Positions 28,201-36,045 of a stretch of 64,000 bases of DNA are shown here, piece after piece. How positions within the stretch are numbered: position 1 is the stretch's first letter; every line of letters begins with the position of its first letter. Under the pieces are notes generated by a model, which was given only the letters and a program-made list of their open reading frames with translations, was not told the DNA's origin and ran no database searches. Origin of the DNA: Lachnospiraceae bacterium (GTDB lineage Bacteria > Bacillota > Clostridia > Lachnospirales > Lachnospiraceae); contig CAJTEY010000001.1 of the NCBI GenBank assembly GCA_910575775.1, positions 372,001 to 436,000 on the forward strand, read 5' to 3'. The position numbers were made by a program, and so were the translations under genes.

Positions 28201-28823
28201 TGCAGTGTAATGCCTGCAAGAATCTCCCCGTCCAGCGTCATGGTTTTCTTGCCGTCCGTCTCCGATTCACTCGCAAAAAGTGCCTGTCCCTGAGAATATT
28301 CTCTGTGGCAGACATCGGAAGAAAGCTCTGCTTCGAAGTTATATTTCGCGTCTTCTCTCTGCACTCCGTCCGCCATCACGTCCACCGTGTGGTTTCCGTC
28401 CTCTTCCGTACCCTCTGCACTGTTTTCCGCATTCTGATCCGCCTGTACAGAGTCTTGTTCCTTTCCATCCGCAAGCCCGGTTTCATCATCCACCGTGTCA
28501 TCCGCTTCCGGCTGGTCCGTGTCACTGGATCCATCCGGGTTCCCTGAAGGGTCTGTGGTTTCTGCCTCTTCAGCCGGATCCTGCTCCGATTCCCCGTCTG
28601 CTGCCTCCGGCTTGTCCGTTTCCGGCGAAGCCGCCGTTTCCTCCGTGGAACCATCGTCTTCCGGCTGCTGCCCGGAATCCTGCTCCACGCTCTGCTCCGT
28701 GCCATCCTCTGTGCTGTCCGGAGCTGCCAATGCCGTGGCGGGCAGAGCTGTCACGGTTATGGCAACTGCCAATACCATGGCCAGCATCCTGTTGAGCCGC
28801 CAAAGCTTTTTTCGTTTACCCAT
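22287..28823 (-). CDS. Giant secreted surface protein with Ig-like and fibronectin-III-like regions (2178 aa)
   Basis: It begins MGKRKKLWRLNRMLAMVLA, a Sec signal peptide ending near ALAAPDS. Residues of about 35-165 are acidic and rich in Glu, Asp, Ser, Thr and Pro. The middle (about 190-1400) is a string of beta-rich units with recurrent phrases such as DAGKYKLAV, DAGIYKLHIEY and NAGTYEIHVSF, typical of MBG/Ig-like repeats. Big_2-like domains are visible near 1415-1510 (MTVGETQKLDVKIT) and 2070-2165 (TLIWSSSNPKVATIK), with an FnIII-like region near 1505-1600. No LPXTG, SLH or C-terminal hydrophobic anchor is present, so how it is held at the surface is unclear. It is monocistronic, with its own poly-G promoter and terminator. 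An adhesin or scaffold role is inferred. Confidence 0.85.
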   Translation of the reverse strand: MGKRKKLWRLNRMLAMVLAVAITVTALPATALAAPDSTEDGTEQSVEQDSGQQPEDDGSTEETAASPETDKPEAADGESEQDPAEEAETTDPSGNPDGSSDTDQPEADDTVDDETGLADGKEQDSVQADQNAENSAEGTEEDGNHTVDVMADGVQREDAKYNFEAELSSDVCHREYSQGQALFASESETDGKKTMTLDGEILAGITLHKGNMGEVSLADTSDPAVQTVTYAWQKEDGTALGEGISPKDAGKYKLAVNLPAKAGQWQAADITIDFEIIKAVVRVELNPVEVVPGTLGKDMPMPTYFVDVSDGMSFTAGKKGETGKDIELTTIVKKADTDEVVGAEEAIVKGQDYIVTMQAEFAGANAAKYAANYEFVCVSAAVTVGELQKTAVKLTLDGTYATTYGKKEFVDGDDSSKKITKVTVPYEGAGKVPAGVKELDSKLTKEAVALITQTTESGDKVTEQKLTVKDEEWKGVWFEAEFSSENDGAQDIGYLYVIESDQIDEPKTAGTYVFRVTYTGDQEKYGSAYADMVVEIGAVELVIRPKLEATEFFSGQKVQDVLEKVQAEVLNAKDESAFTIPADLKDRFWGTSYADSGVTQSYEPTFRVVRVIKDAAGALISEEELGDEDNLSYELPDASTDKVTYEVRFSGYKAVYDTYGRADEVEINADYTDSTDTSYRVKDDGETLRKYVAAITLAAGELAVIDTSKIGASITEKTEVLYNALTKTYDGDKIFVNRADYKKAELKDGKTSNKDNYVYTWYESAYDTVEDATETDADGKLVTKADFNDSSRWFWRTFISPSDAGIYKLHIEYTDPAGKVKAEPADVYFVIRQQEVKINLVKKEGGYQEFSGIYVEQFLEDADVAFTVTPAGEKPSKAEDWKNAAGFGEDEDWSRYEYLYIPDWKVEVLQKNADGTPQTDADGKQIWVEEASYETLDKDSTYRIALGDFYLDGSKGRNFKAVAGETATDEIKITAMGEAELAIVKADNGEWTPLGRTVEYNGKSIINDAGIKADLTSLADPAAGAFKLVSVKADGTKTPVSDAELTYEVRYQDYVFGMEEWSRTYQGRLPLEAEAWADAVNAGTYEIHVSFRGNGTYGPMADTILENISVAQKELKIHAPELTVEAGTDVYTAIYGPDEEDDWWQLQGVRKAFFAPDRADVEGYVPEDEAYFTKQAGQKVYPAWIEGESFFCPEFEIYDEKGNLLEDSDLLTSVGNKSYHLRLTGDGSLWGEDGICANNYTGVPGEAASITVTRGSSVVQGTSYNEIARTAVSDRITTVEQDSYKHTVVALNAVPFTKCFAYVDYEYKEIKGNWVAVKIFAPMAYGAGQDIWNTAVYEAAVRSAGGMIVTREGYAELDGKYRAAMTVLFDAAKQKDANFNIRWKDGDIEQFCLKFSDAVCMGNLEEAVAPKSLSFNAPVKTMTVGETQKLDVKITKEQNADVICLGYEVDQDAHGKFLHVDEYGKVTALGEGKATVTVYPMREVNGKKEKLDTKVKATVTITVKKVTAPKITKVTMTDAWMNVQYSLVNDGYRREVYVMEGKNLKEADFTAAIGKMKNGKWQGIFAQKPNFISPESEKDSSLNGVWDSKKKAYVAAQCSFSGLKPEKEYTVYVRNVSAVRTLEDGCKVQNSFAGSARGFVMTKPQVEGLEISLKEGTYTKLHTDTYFYDEANYDEVYGDLYEISLAADKPEINLTGIFPDTAGEAERYDSKEYALPLKDADAKKTYVEPKISYYFYERFSSDGRDAFGDYVAAGDWGCTTTCSRASIAKNGKITVKQPGMVRIMAMDTNTGVTSNYYNKETDTGMEFLYINITAEADEMKARSVTLSVGQRIKLESMVDYRQKGKVLDQSCYRVSDRISREAVAEQLKNNASFKLSDDGYVTAYGKDSVKLKLKDKFLDQEVEVNLKSTELAPVKGLTLKDLYDNSGVVQFEKNPYATAYRIEVRDGSSRKTLIRSVYVKDYATLDRYWDGNYDGSWSGNGWWYENNGEADKKYKEFWNYSLDGLTQKSKYEVTVTALFDQVSSGNAAYEGVESKPASKAFTTTLLPASESDLGEYGLSSGYNGIQLRIRDNRRYINQETFVSGNTYTLVPDGHNKGAQYAMTDTLIWSSSNPKVATIKANTGSYSATFKALKDGRTKIEVRSKLTKKVIARYWIDVKTVGDAYNYQRFYGENENLRD

Positions 28824-28869
28824 GCTTTCTTCTCCTCCTGTCTCGCATAATTATTGTATACTCAAATTT

Positions 28870-28900
28870 ATCTTACCCCCCCCCCGTATAAGTTTGTCAA
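28870..28900 (-). promoter_or_regulatory. Promoter of the giant protein with a G10 tract in the spacer (possible phase-variable switch)
   Basis: On the minus strand a perfect -35 TTGACA (28895-28900) and a -10-like TAAGAT (28870-28875) are separated by 19 nt, of which ten are an uninterrupted G run (28876-28885). Loss of two G would give the optimal 17-nt spacer. The predicted start lies about 40 nt before the ATG, and AGGAGGAG precedes the start codon. Spacer homopolymers of this kind are known to switch promoters in Neisseria porA and fetA. Confidence 0.6.
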
Positions 28901-28902
28901 TC

Positions 28903-28932
28903 AAAAAAGCGTCTGAGTTTTCACCCAGACGC
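28903..28932 (-). terminator. Intrinsic terminator after the lipoprotein gene
   Basis: On the minus strand a 10-bp stem (28923-28932 with 28909-28918, one G-U pair) closes a GAAA tetraloop and is followed by six T (28903-28908). It lies 46 nt after the lipoprotein stop and ends only 2 nt from the -35 box of the giant-protein promoter. Confidence 0.92.
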
Positions 28933-28978
28933 CATTTTGTTGATTTGCACGGCTCTTATTTTTTGATCATTTATCTCT

Positions 28979-29362
28979 TTATTCCCGGAGACCGGCCGTC
29001 TCCTCCACGCTGTCACTGCTGTAGCAGTACACCACATCCGTACCGCTCACCAGATTGTATTTCTTATAATTCTGCGTATAATATGTTACGATTTCATCCA
29101 TGTCATCCGCCGACGGTACATGATAGCAGATGTCCAGATAGTCGTCCCCGTTGACCGCCTTTATTCTGGTCGTCTCAATGTCAAGCCCCTCAAACACCTC
29201 GGAACGCTCCATTTCAAATCCGGCGCTTTCCAGACTCTCCGCCACCGCATCCGGCTCTGGATAAGTCTTCTCCTCCGCGACAATTTCCACGGTAGGCCGT
29301 GCCCCGCACCCCGCAGGCACAGTCAGCAAAACCAATAAAACAGCTACCATCCATTTTCTCAT
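28979..29362 (-). CDS. Small lipoprotein of unknown function
   Basis: 127 residues from ATG 29362. Further in-frame codons upstream are excluded because the promoter -10 box overlaps them. The N-terminus MRKWMVAVLLVLLTVPAGC is a lipoprotein signal with lipobox VPAGC, so the mature protein would be lipidated at Cys19. The rest is short and acidic, with DDYLDICYHVPSADDMDEIVTYYTQNY and little else that I recognise. It has its own promoter and a strong terminator, so it is a single-gene unit between the pglE operon and the giant protein. An exported partner of the envelope polysaccharide or of the giant protein is only a guess. Confidence 0.75.
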   Translation of the reverse strand: MRKWMVAVLLVLLTVPAGCGARPTVEIVAEEKTYPEPDAVAESLESAGFEMERSEVFEGLDIETTRIKAVNGDDYLDICYHVPSADDMDEIVTYYTQNYKKYNLVSGTDVVYCYSSDSVEETAGLRE

Positions 29363-29414
29363 TTTCCAAGCAATGCTCCTTTCCTGTCCGGCATCCTGCG
29401 TCGAAACAGTCTCC

Positions 29415-29443
29415 ATTCTACTACAGGAAAATTAATTTTGCAA
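29415..29443 (-). promoter_or_regulatory. Promoter of the small lipoprotein gene
   Basis: TTGCAA (29438-29443) and TAGAAT (29415-29420) on the minus strand are separated by exactly 17 nt. The promoter lies between the pglE stop at 29461 and the lipoprotein start at 29362. An AAAGGAG sequence sits 12 nt before that start. Confidence 0.68.
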
Positions 29444-29460
29444 TCCGGGAATTTAAAAAT

Positions 29461-30591
29461 TTAGAACAGCTCTCTCACCGTGCGGATAATCGCATCCATC
29501 TCCTCCTCGCTGTTTTTGACGTCGCTGGGCAGGCACAGGCCCCTTGCGAAGACATCTTCTCCCACGCTGCTGCCGTCCTCATTGTGGGCAAAGAAGTCGC
29601 ACGCCTCAAAGACAGGCTGCATATGCATCGGTTTCCAGATCGGTCTGCATTCCGCATTCAGCTTCTCTTCCAACGCATCCATAACCATATCCGGCGTCAC
29701 CTTACAGTCCGCAGCGATCGCCATGCCGGAGAGCCAGTTGTTCGCATCCCCCTCTGGATTCATCGGATTCATCTGTATCTCGGCAATATCCGCAAATGCC
29801 TCGCAGTAGCGCTTATAAATCTCCTTCTTTCTCGCCTTGTGCTCCTCCAGATGTATAAGCTGGCCCCTGCCGATTCCGGCCGTCACATTGCTCATGCGGT
29901 AATTATAACCGATCTGGGAATGCTGGTAATGTCTGGCCGGATCTCTCGCCTGCGTCGCTAAAAAGGTCACTTTCTTCGCCGCTTCCTCATCGGCTGACAC
30001 AAACATACCGCCCCCCGAAGTGGTAATGATCTTATTGCCGTTGAAAGAATAAATACCATATTTGCCGAAAGTACCCGTATGTTTTCCCCTGTAAGTACTG
30101 CCGAGAGACTCCGCCGCATCCTCTATGAGCGGTGTGCCATGCGCCTCGCAGATTTCCATGATCTCGTCAAGCTTCGCCGGCGTGCCGTACAGGTGCACGC
30201 AGATCACCGCCTTGGGATTCGGATATTTTTCGTAGGCCCTCTTCAAAGCTTCCGGAGACATGTTCCAGGTATCCGGCTCCGCATCTATAAACACAGGTGT
30301 GCCATTCTCGTAAGCAATCGGGTTACAGGACGCGGAAAACGTCAGATCAGAAACAAACACCACATCCCCCTGTTTTACGTCAAGAAGCCGCAGAGCCATG
30401 TGAATGGCCGCTGTTCCTGCAGACAGCGCCGCTGCGTGGCCGCAGCCGGTATATGCTGCAATCTCCTTCTCAAACGCGGTTACGTTCGGTCCCAGAGGCG
30501 CCACCCAGTTCGTGTCGAAAGCCTCCTGCACAAATCTCTGCTCATCCCCATGCATGGTGGGAGAGGAAAGGTAAATTCTCTTTTTCTCCAT
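29461..30591 (-). CDS. pglE: DegT/DnrJ/EryC1 aminotransferase, PglE/EpsN type
   Basis: 376 residues. SAGTAAIHMALRL, EDAAESLGSTYRGKHTG and YSFNGNKIITTSGGG (PLP Lys187) match PglE/EpsN, which converts the 4-keto sugar from PglF into UDP-4-amino-4,6-dideoxy-GlcNAc using glutamate. The start lies 3 nt after the pglF stop, with GGGGTG as the ribosome site inside the pglF end. No PglD-type acetyltransferase follows in the window, so the fate of the 4-amino sugar is open: acetylation elsewhere, formylation by 14718-15638, or direct use. Confidence 0.9.
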   Translation of the reverse strand: MEKKRIYLSSPTMHGDEQRFVQEAFDTNWVAPLGPNVTAFEKEIAAYTGCGHAAALSAGTAAIHMALRLLDVKQGDVVFVSDLTFSASCNPIAYENGTPVFIDAEPDTWNMSPEALKRAYEKYPNPKAVICVHLYGTPAKLDEIMEICEAHGTPLIEDAAESLGSTYRGKHTGTFGKYGIYSFNGNKIITTSGGGMFVSADEEAAKKVTFLATQARDPARHYQHSQIGYNYRMSNVTAGIGRGQLIHLEEHKARKKEIYKRYCEAFADIAEIQMNPMNPEGDANNWLSGMAIAADCKVTPDMVMDALEEKLNAECRPIWKPMHMQPVFEACDFFAHNEDGSSVGEDVFARGLCLPSDVKNSEEEMDAIIRTVRELF

Positions 30592-30594
30592 GAT

Positions 30595-32475
30595 TTACAC
30601 CCCTTTTCTGTCCGCGTAGTGATACGTCGGTACAATCTTTTTGATCAATGGCCTGATATCAGAATTTTCAATCTGACACTCATCCTTCAGTTCTTTGAGC
30701 TGCGCAAAAAATCTATGCTCATCCACTTCGATCGGCTTGCCGATATGAATCATACGGTTTGCGGTATCTTTCATTCCCTCCTCATCCATCAGAAGCTCCT
30801 CGTAAAGCTTTTCTCCGGGGCGCAGGCCGGTAAACTCGATCTTGATGTCCTCGCCCACGCGATACCCCGAAAGCTTGATCAGATTTTGCGCAAGGGAAAG
30901 AATTTTAACCGGCTCACCCATATCCAGGACAAAGATTTCTCCGCCCTTTGCGTATGCACCCGCCTGCAGAACCAGCGACACCGCCTCAGGTATGGTCATA
31001 AAATAACGGATGATATCCGGGTGGGTGACCGTGACCGGCCCGCCCGCCGCGATCTGCTTTCTGAAAAGCGGAATCACACTGCCGTTGCTGCCCAGCACAT
31101 TGCCAAAGCGCACCGCCACAAACTCCGTCTCGTAGTGCTTGTCAAAAGTCTGGATGATCATCTCACAAATCCGCTTACTGGCTCCCATGATATTCGTAGG
31201 GTTGACCGCCTTGTCCGTGGAGATCATAACAAACCGCTGCACACCGCTCATGGCCGCCGCCTGCGCGGTCTTAAAGGTACCGAAAACATTGTTCTTAATC
31301 GCCTCCGTCGGGCTGTCCTCCATCAGCGGCACATGCTTATGGGCCGCCGCATGATAAACGATATCCGGCTTGTATTTTGAGAAAATACAGTTCATCCGAT
31401 TGGCGTTTCGCACGGAGGCAATAAGTACCATCAGATTCAGTTCCGGGTATTTCTGTATCAGTTCCTGCTGCACATCATAGACCGAATTTTCATAAATATC
31501 CACGATCACAAGCTGTTTCGGCCGGTGGGTCGCGATCTGTCTGCAAAGCTCGCTGCCTATGGAGCCGCCGCCGCCGGTGACAAGCACCACCTTCCCCTGC
31601 ACATAGCCGAGAATGGAATCCATATCGACACTGACCGGGTCCCTGCCGAGCAGATCTTCCACCTCCACATCCCGGAGCTTACTCACATTGACCTCACCGT
31701 TTACGAGCTGGTACATACCGGGAAGGGATCGCAGCTTACAGTTCGTGTCCTTACAGATTTCCAGAATTTCCCGGATCTCCGTCCTGGGAGCGGAGGGCAT
31801 CGCCACAATGATCTCATCCACATCATAGATATCCGCGCACTCCACAATCTTGTCACGTCCGCCTGCGACTTTGATTCCCTGAATATATTTCCCCCATTTT
31901 CCCTTGTCGTCATCAATGATGCACTTGATGACCATCGTAGAAAAATTGCTGTTGACGATCTCTTTGATAATCAGGTTCGCCGCCTCGCCCGCACCGATCA
32001 CCATAACCGTAATCATGTTCTTTTTGTTCTGCTGCTTATGCTTTAATCCGCGGAAAAAACGATAGGAAAAGCGGCTTGCAAAAATGCAGACTACCAGCAC
32101 TGCCATATAAGCGGGATAATAACTTCGCGGCACCGCCCGGGTCGTGACTTTAAAAAACTGCAGGCCGACAGCATCCGCCAGCATAGACAGCACACAGGCC
32201 ACCACGATGTTCTGAAGCTCTGTCTCCCCCGCAAAAGCCCACAGACTGCTGTAGAGACGCATCACATAAAATATGACCAGCGTCAAAAGAATATTGAGCA
32301 GCAGAAATCGTTCGATTGGCTGCATAAAATGCTTCGGTATTTCGTCTAAATGAAAATCATAACGCCACAAAATCGCCACATAGCTTGCCAGGACAATGCT
32401 GATAATATCATATATAATCAGGCATGTCCGTCTGTAAAACAATTTTGCGTTAAAAGGTTTTCTCGTTTTTTCCAT
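30595..32475 (-). CDS. pglF: Membrane-bound UDP-GlcNAc 4,6-dehydratase, PglF/CapD type
   Basis: About 626 residues from ATG 32475. Four N-terminal membrane segments precede a cytosolic region with a CoA-binding-like Rossmann domain (VMVIGAGEAANLI), then the SDR domain: LVTGGGGSIGSELCRQI near residue 300 and ISTDKAVNPTNIMGASKR near 420. The Thr-Asp-Lys triad and Met in place of the SDR tyrosine are the hallmarks of this retaining dehydratase group. It feeds PglE. The start follows the polymerase-like stop by 16 nt and lacks a strong ribosome site, suggesting translational coupling. Confidence 0.93.
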   Translation of the reverse strand: MEKTRKPFNAKLFYRRTCLIIYDIISIVLASYVAILWRYDFHLDEIPKHFMQPIERFLLLNILLTLVIFYVMRLYSSLWAFAGETELQNIVVACVLSMLADAVGLQFFKVTTRAVPRSYYPAYMAVLVVCIFASRFSYRFFRGLKHKQQNKKNMITVMVIGAGEAANLIIKEIVNSNFSTMVIKCIIDDDKGKWGKYIQGIKVAGGRDKIVECADIYDVDEIIVAMPSAPRTEIREILEICKDTNCKLRSLPGMYQLVNGEVNVSKLRDVEVEDLLGRDPVSVDMDSILGYVQGKVVLVTGGGGSIGSELCRQIATHRPKQLVIVDIYENSVYDVQQELIQKYPELNLMVLIASVRNANRMNCIFSKYKPDIVYHAAAHKHVPLMEDSPTEAIKNNVFGTFKTAQAAAMSGVQRFVMISTDKAVNPTNIMGASKRICEMIIQTFDKHYETEFVAVRFGNVLGSNGSVIPLFRKQIAAGGPVTVTHPDIIRYFMTIPEAVSLVLQAGAYAKGGEIFVLDMGEPVKILSLAQNLIKLSGYRVGEDIKIEFTGLRPGEKLYEELLMDEEGMKDTANRMIHIGKPIEVDEHRFFAQLKELKDECQIENSDIRPLIKKIVPTYHYADRKGV

Positions 32476-32491
32476 ATTGGTATCCGTTTTT

Positions 32492-35020
32492 CTATCCTTC
32501 TTCCTTTCGTGTATCCGCAAGTAGCGGCGCCATCACGAGAAGCAGGCAGTGCGCGATAGGACAGCACGGATGGAAGATCCACTCCGTCAGACCTGCCACC
32601 GCAAAGAGAAGTAAAAGCGCCAGTGGAAACAGCGCACATTCCCTGTCCTCCCGATGTCTCCGATAATAGAAAACTGCCTGAACAAGCGTCCCGATCCCCA
32701 GCAGAAGGAACACGCCGCCCACAAAAATACCGTGGTCATATGCCACCTGTAAGTAAATATTGTGTGCGTGGGCAAGATAGTTGCCATCCGGCTCCATAAC
32801 GCCCATATCTTCATGCCCCGCCTTGTTTAGCCTCTCGTAATAACGTTCAAATATATATAATCTGCCATTTGTATATGACTCTTCTTCAGCCTCTGCGGCT
32901 GCCGCCATATCCTCCGCAGAGGCGAGCAGTATCCTGCCTCCGTTTTCCAGATAAGGGCTCCTGTACGCCGGCTCACCGTCCGCTTTGCTGAAATAGAGAA
33001 ACGCATTCAGACATTTTTCCTGCGGGATACCCAGCACCTTCATCTGAAAGGTCTGGATCAAACGTTCCACCGTGATATAGTAATAGGAGTCCATATCCCT
33101 GCCATGCACAAGTTCCGAGGGAAATTCCTCGATCTCATGCGCCCGGATATCGGCCGTCACTGCTGGTATCGTTCTCTGTGCCGTAAACATCACAGGAAGG
33201 CTTATGACAACGGAGAGTATCATCAGCCCCATTCCCCGCAAAAAGCGCATCCATTTCTCGCGAAGAGGAAGCGCCTTCCCGGCAAAAAAGGCCACCGGAA
33301 TCACCACAACCGCCGTCACCAGAATGGCGAGATATCCTGTTCTCGACAGAGTAAACAGCAGATACATGGCGGATGTGCCAAGCACCGCCAGTTCCTTATA
33401 GGTTCCCGCCAAAGACGGCTTCCGGCCGTAAGCATCCAGAAATTTGACAAGTGCCGCACACACCGCCAGCGCCAGATATACGGCGGAAATCGTCACGGTA
33501 TGGAAATGGAAAGGGTAGCGGTAATACTGAAAATACATATACGGCCTGTGCAGCAGACAGTATCCCACTGTCAGCACAAAATGCAGCAGAATGCCGTTTA
33601 CTATATTGTGCAGCAAAACTGCCCGTTTTACGCCTGAAGCCATCCGCAGATAGTAAAGCGTAAAACAGCAGACGAGAAAAATGGGCCATCCTCTCGTATT
33701 CCGATAAAGGATAATAAGCGCAAAAAACACCCCGACAAGCAGGCCGTATGGCACGGAAATCCCTCTGATTTTCCTTGTAAAAAGCAGTTTCAGGGTATTC
33801 AGAATCACAATACCTGCAAGGACAGCCGCCCAGACCGTAAGCTTCAGCGCCTTTATTTCCAGCTCACCCGGCTCCTCCAGTCCCGCCTGCGCGCTCTTCT
33901 CCACAAGAGCAGCCAGCGCATCCCGGTAATACAGGGGCGCAATCAGCACCGCTACTGCACCGTAGATGAATTGATACCAGCAGAAGATTTCCTTCTTCCT
34001 GTAAGACACAATCAGTGCAAGTGCAAAGAAAATGAGCACCTGTCGGTACGCCACCGTATGATGAATTTCGTACAGCGCGTTCATATAATTACAACAGCCC
34101 CAGATCGCCCCGGCAAACATCAGAGACTGCAGATCGTCCTGCCATCTCTCCCTGATCACCGCAAAGAGCGTCCTGTCCGAGGCAATCCCGGTTCTGTCAT
34201 GGTTCACCGCATAAAGCGCCGCCGCTGCCGCAAAAACCACCCCGGTCTCATAAAACAGGATGGAATATATGTCTGTCGTAAACAGATGGCACGGTCCGAT
34301 CGCCACTGCCGCCGCCACTGCCGCCGCCGCGATAAGCGGATTCAGGGTAAAGCGCATGGCACGCTCCACCGTGAGCAGCGTGTTACGCTCTGGATATTTC
34401 TTGTAATAGTGTGTCGTAAGACAGGAGACGAGCGCACCCGCAAGCAGAAAAGCCGCAAACAGAGCGAGCGTCTTCCCCTTCCTCAACGGTACCTCGTACA
34501 CGTAGTCCGCGATCATGCACCGCTCCGTATCTTCCACATCATCATAATAGAGCGCGCCTATATAAATGTTGATATTTTCTCCCGTGTTATCGGCATAGGC
34601 AACACGAAAGGCGGATTCCACGCCCTGCAGCAAAAAGTAATAATCCCGTCCCACTTCCGTGTCGATGTTCACCTGTACCTTAAGATAACCGGGAATCGTC
34701 TTCATATCCCCGGTATCAATCACCTGCTGCATCAGCGTCTGCATGGAAGCGTCCCGCACCGCAAAATTAAGCTTCTCGCCCTCCACTCTGTCCGCCAGAT
34801 AGATTTCTATTTCCTTCAGCCTGTCATACTGGGCGATAAATCTCTGCTGCACCACATAATCTGCGGTAACTTCTTCGGAAACCACCAACTGCTGCCTGCT
34901 GCTCACAGCCCGCACTTCCTCCTGAATCAGACGAAGCGGCCAGAGAACAAGCGCCGCGCATACCGCCAATATCCAGACTGTGCCGCAAATGGCCTGTTTT
35001 CTATTTAAAATTCGGTTCAT
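32492..35020 (-). CDS. O-antigen ligase/Wzy-like multipass polymerase with long N-terminal extracytoplasmic region
   Basis: 842 residues. One membrane segment is followed by about 150 extracytoplasmic residues, then 14 or so hydrophobic segments. Late in the protein LLFTLSRTGYLAI and AHAHNIYLQVAYDHG (near 748) match the Wzy_C/WaaL pattern, in which Arg and His contact the lipid-linked glycan. It would polymerise repeat units or ligate the glycan to an acceptor outside the membrane. It begins a transcript with pglF and pglE, and a promoter lies at 35041-35069. The N-terminal domain is unusual for WaaL and may bind the acceptor. Confidence 0.8.
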   Translation of the reverse strand: MNRILNRKQAICGTVWILAVCAALVLWPLRLIQEEVRAVSSRQQLVVSEEVTADYVVQQRFIAQYDRLKEIEIYLADRVEGEKLNFAVRDASMQTLMQQVIDTGDMKTIPGYLKVQVNIDTEVGRDYYFLLQGVESAFRVAYADNTGENINIYIGALYYDDVEDTERCMIADYVYEVPLRKGKTLALFAAFLLAGALVSCLTTHYYKKYPERNTLLTVERAMRFTLNPLIAAAAVAAAVAIGPCHLFTTDIYSILFYETGVVFAAAAALYAVNHDRTGIASDRTLFAVIRERWQDDLQSLMFAGAIWGCCNYMNALYEIHHTVAYRQVLIFFALALIVSYRKKEIFCWYQFIYGAVAVLIAPLYYRDALAALVEKSAQAGLEEPGELEIKALKLTVWAAVLAGIVILNTLKLLFTRKIRGISVPYGLLVGVFFALIILYRNTRGWPIFLVCCFTLYYLRMASGVKRAVLLHNIVNGILLHFVLTVGYCLLHRPYMYFQYYRYPFHFHTVTISAVYLALAVCAALVKFLDAYGRKPSLAGTYKELAVLGTSAMYLLFTLSRTGYLAILVTAVVVIPVAFFAGKALPLREKWMRFLRGMGLMILSVVISLPVMFTAQRTIPAVTADIRAHEIEEFPSELVHGRDMDSYYYITVERLIQTFQMKVLGIPQEKCLNAFLYFSKADGEPAYRSPYLENGGRILLASAEDMAAAAEAEEESYTNGRLYIFERYYERLNKAGHEDMGVMEPDGNYLAHAHNIYLQVAYDHGIFVGGVFLLLGIGTLVQAVFYYRRHREDRECALFPLALLLLFAVAGLTEWIFHPCCPIAHCLLLVMAPLLADTRKEEG

Positions 35021-35040
35021 AAATGCTCTCTCCCGGAGTT

Positions 35041-35069
35041 AGTGTACCACGTTTGGGATGTTTTTACAA
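35041..35069 (-). promoter_or_regulatory. Promoter of the polymerase-pglF-pglE operon
   Basis: TTGTAA (35064-35069) and TACACT (35041-35046) are 17 nt apart on the minus strand, and TGG directly precedes the -10 hexamer, giving the extended form TGGTACACT. The -35 box overlaps the argC stop codon. This is one of four TGTGGTAnACT-like sites in the window. Confidence 0.65.
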
Positions 35070-36011
35070 ATCAAGTCCCTTTGACTCGTCACACCCCAAA
35101 ATGATATTCATGCACTGGATGGCTGCTCCAGACGCGCCTTTTCCCAAATTGTCAAACTGGGAGGACACAACCATGCGATCCGCGTTCCCTGTCACATAAA
35201 TTTTCAGCCCGTCCCAGCCGGATAAACTGTTTCCTGCCAGAAATCCGCCTGCCGCAGTCTCGTCATCTGCAGCGCTCACCTTGATGAACTGTCTGTTTTT
35301 ATAATAGTCTGCGTAAAAATCCAGCAGTGATTCCGGCAGCTCCTTCCTGGACAGCATATCCGCATAAAGCTGTACGGAGACCACCATGCCGCTGTAATAG
35401 TCGTCTATAATCGGTGAAAACAGAGGCGTGCGCGCAAGCCCGGTTATTTTCTTCATCTCCTTCAGATGCTTATGCTGCTGTGTCAGTGCGTACTCTCTTC
35501 CGGCAGACAGCTCCTTCGGCCGGTCCGCGCTCTCATAAGCCGCTATGGTTTTCTTCCCCGCTCCGCTGTATCCCGAAATCGCAAAGCTGCTGACCGGGTA
35601 GTCTTTCGGAAGAATCCCCCCCGCGATCAGCGGGTACACCAGCGAAATAAACCCGGTGGCATAGCATCCAGGCACCGCGATCCGCGTTCCCTCCTTAATC
35701 GCTGTTCTATGGGCATCAGACAGCTCCGGGAACCCATATGCCCACCCTTCCTCTGTCCGATGGGCCGTGGAGGTGTCAATAATTACCACATCTTCCCCTT
35801 CCGCCAGTGCGGCCGATTCCCTTGCCGCCTCATCAGGCAGACAGAGAAACGTGATATCCGACGCGCGGATCATTTTCTTTCTCTCCTCCGGGTCTTTTCT
35901 CAGCTCCGGGTTGATGTGCAGCAGCTCTATATCGTCACGTCTCCGAAAACGTTCGTCAATTCTCAGTCCCGTCGTTCCCTCACTTCCGTCGATAAACACC
36001 TTTTTTTTCAT
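35064..36011 (-). CDS. argC: N-acetyl-gamma-glutamyl-phosphate reductase, type 2
   Basis: 315 residues. FIDGSEGTTGLRI is the NADP-binding start; VPGCYATGF carries the catalytic Cys; QQHKHLKEM and DNLGKGASGAAIQ are ArgC blocks. The short length and FIDG-GTTG pattern fit the type 2 subgroup. It reduces N-acetylglutamyl phosphate in arginine synthesis. No other arg gene is near, and it sits between two polysaccharide transcripts with its own promoter, so it is probably a metabolic gene caught inside the locus. A new role in modifying glycan precursors is possible but unsupported. Confidence 0.93.
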   Translation of the reverse strand: MKKKVFIDGSEGTTGLRIDERFRRRDDIELLHINPELRKDPEERKKMIRASDITFLCLPDEAARESAALAEGEDVVIIDTSTAHRTEEGWAYGFPELSDAHRTAIKEGTRIAVPGCYATGFISLVYPLIAGGILPKDYPVSSFAISGYSGAGKKTIAAYESADRPKELSAGREYALTQQHKHLKEMKKITGLARTPLFSPIIDDYYSGMVVSVQLYADMLSRKELPESLLDFYADYYKNRQFIKVSAADDETAAGGFLAGNSLSGWDGLKIYVTGNADRMVVSSQFDNLGKGASGAAIQCMNIILGCDESKGLDL

Positions 36012-36045
36012 AAACTTTGTACGTCCTTTCTGTGTGTTTCAGTAA

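Noticed and set aside
30079-31380. 433-codon open frame on the + strand opposite pglE/pglF
   Set aside because: It spans two well-supported minus-strand genes and has no protein-like motifs.
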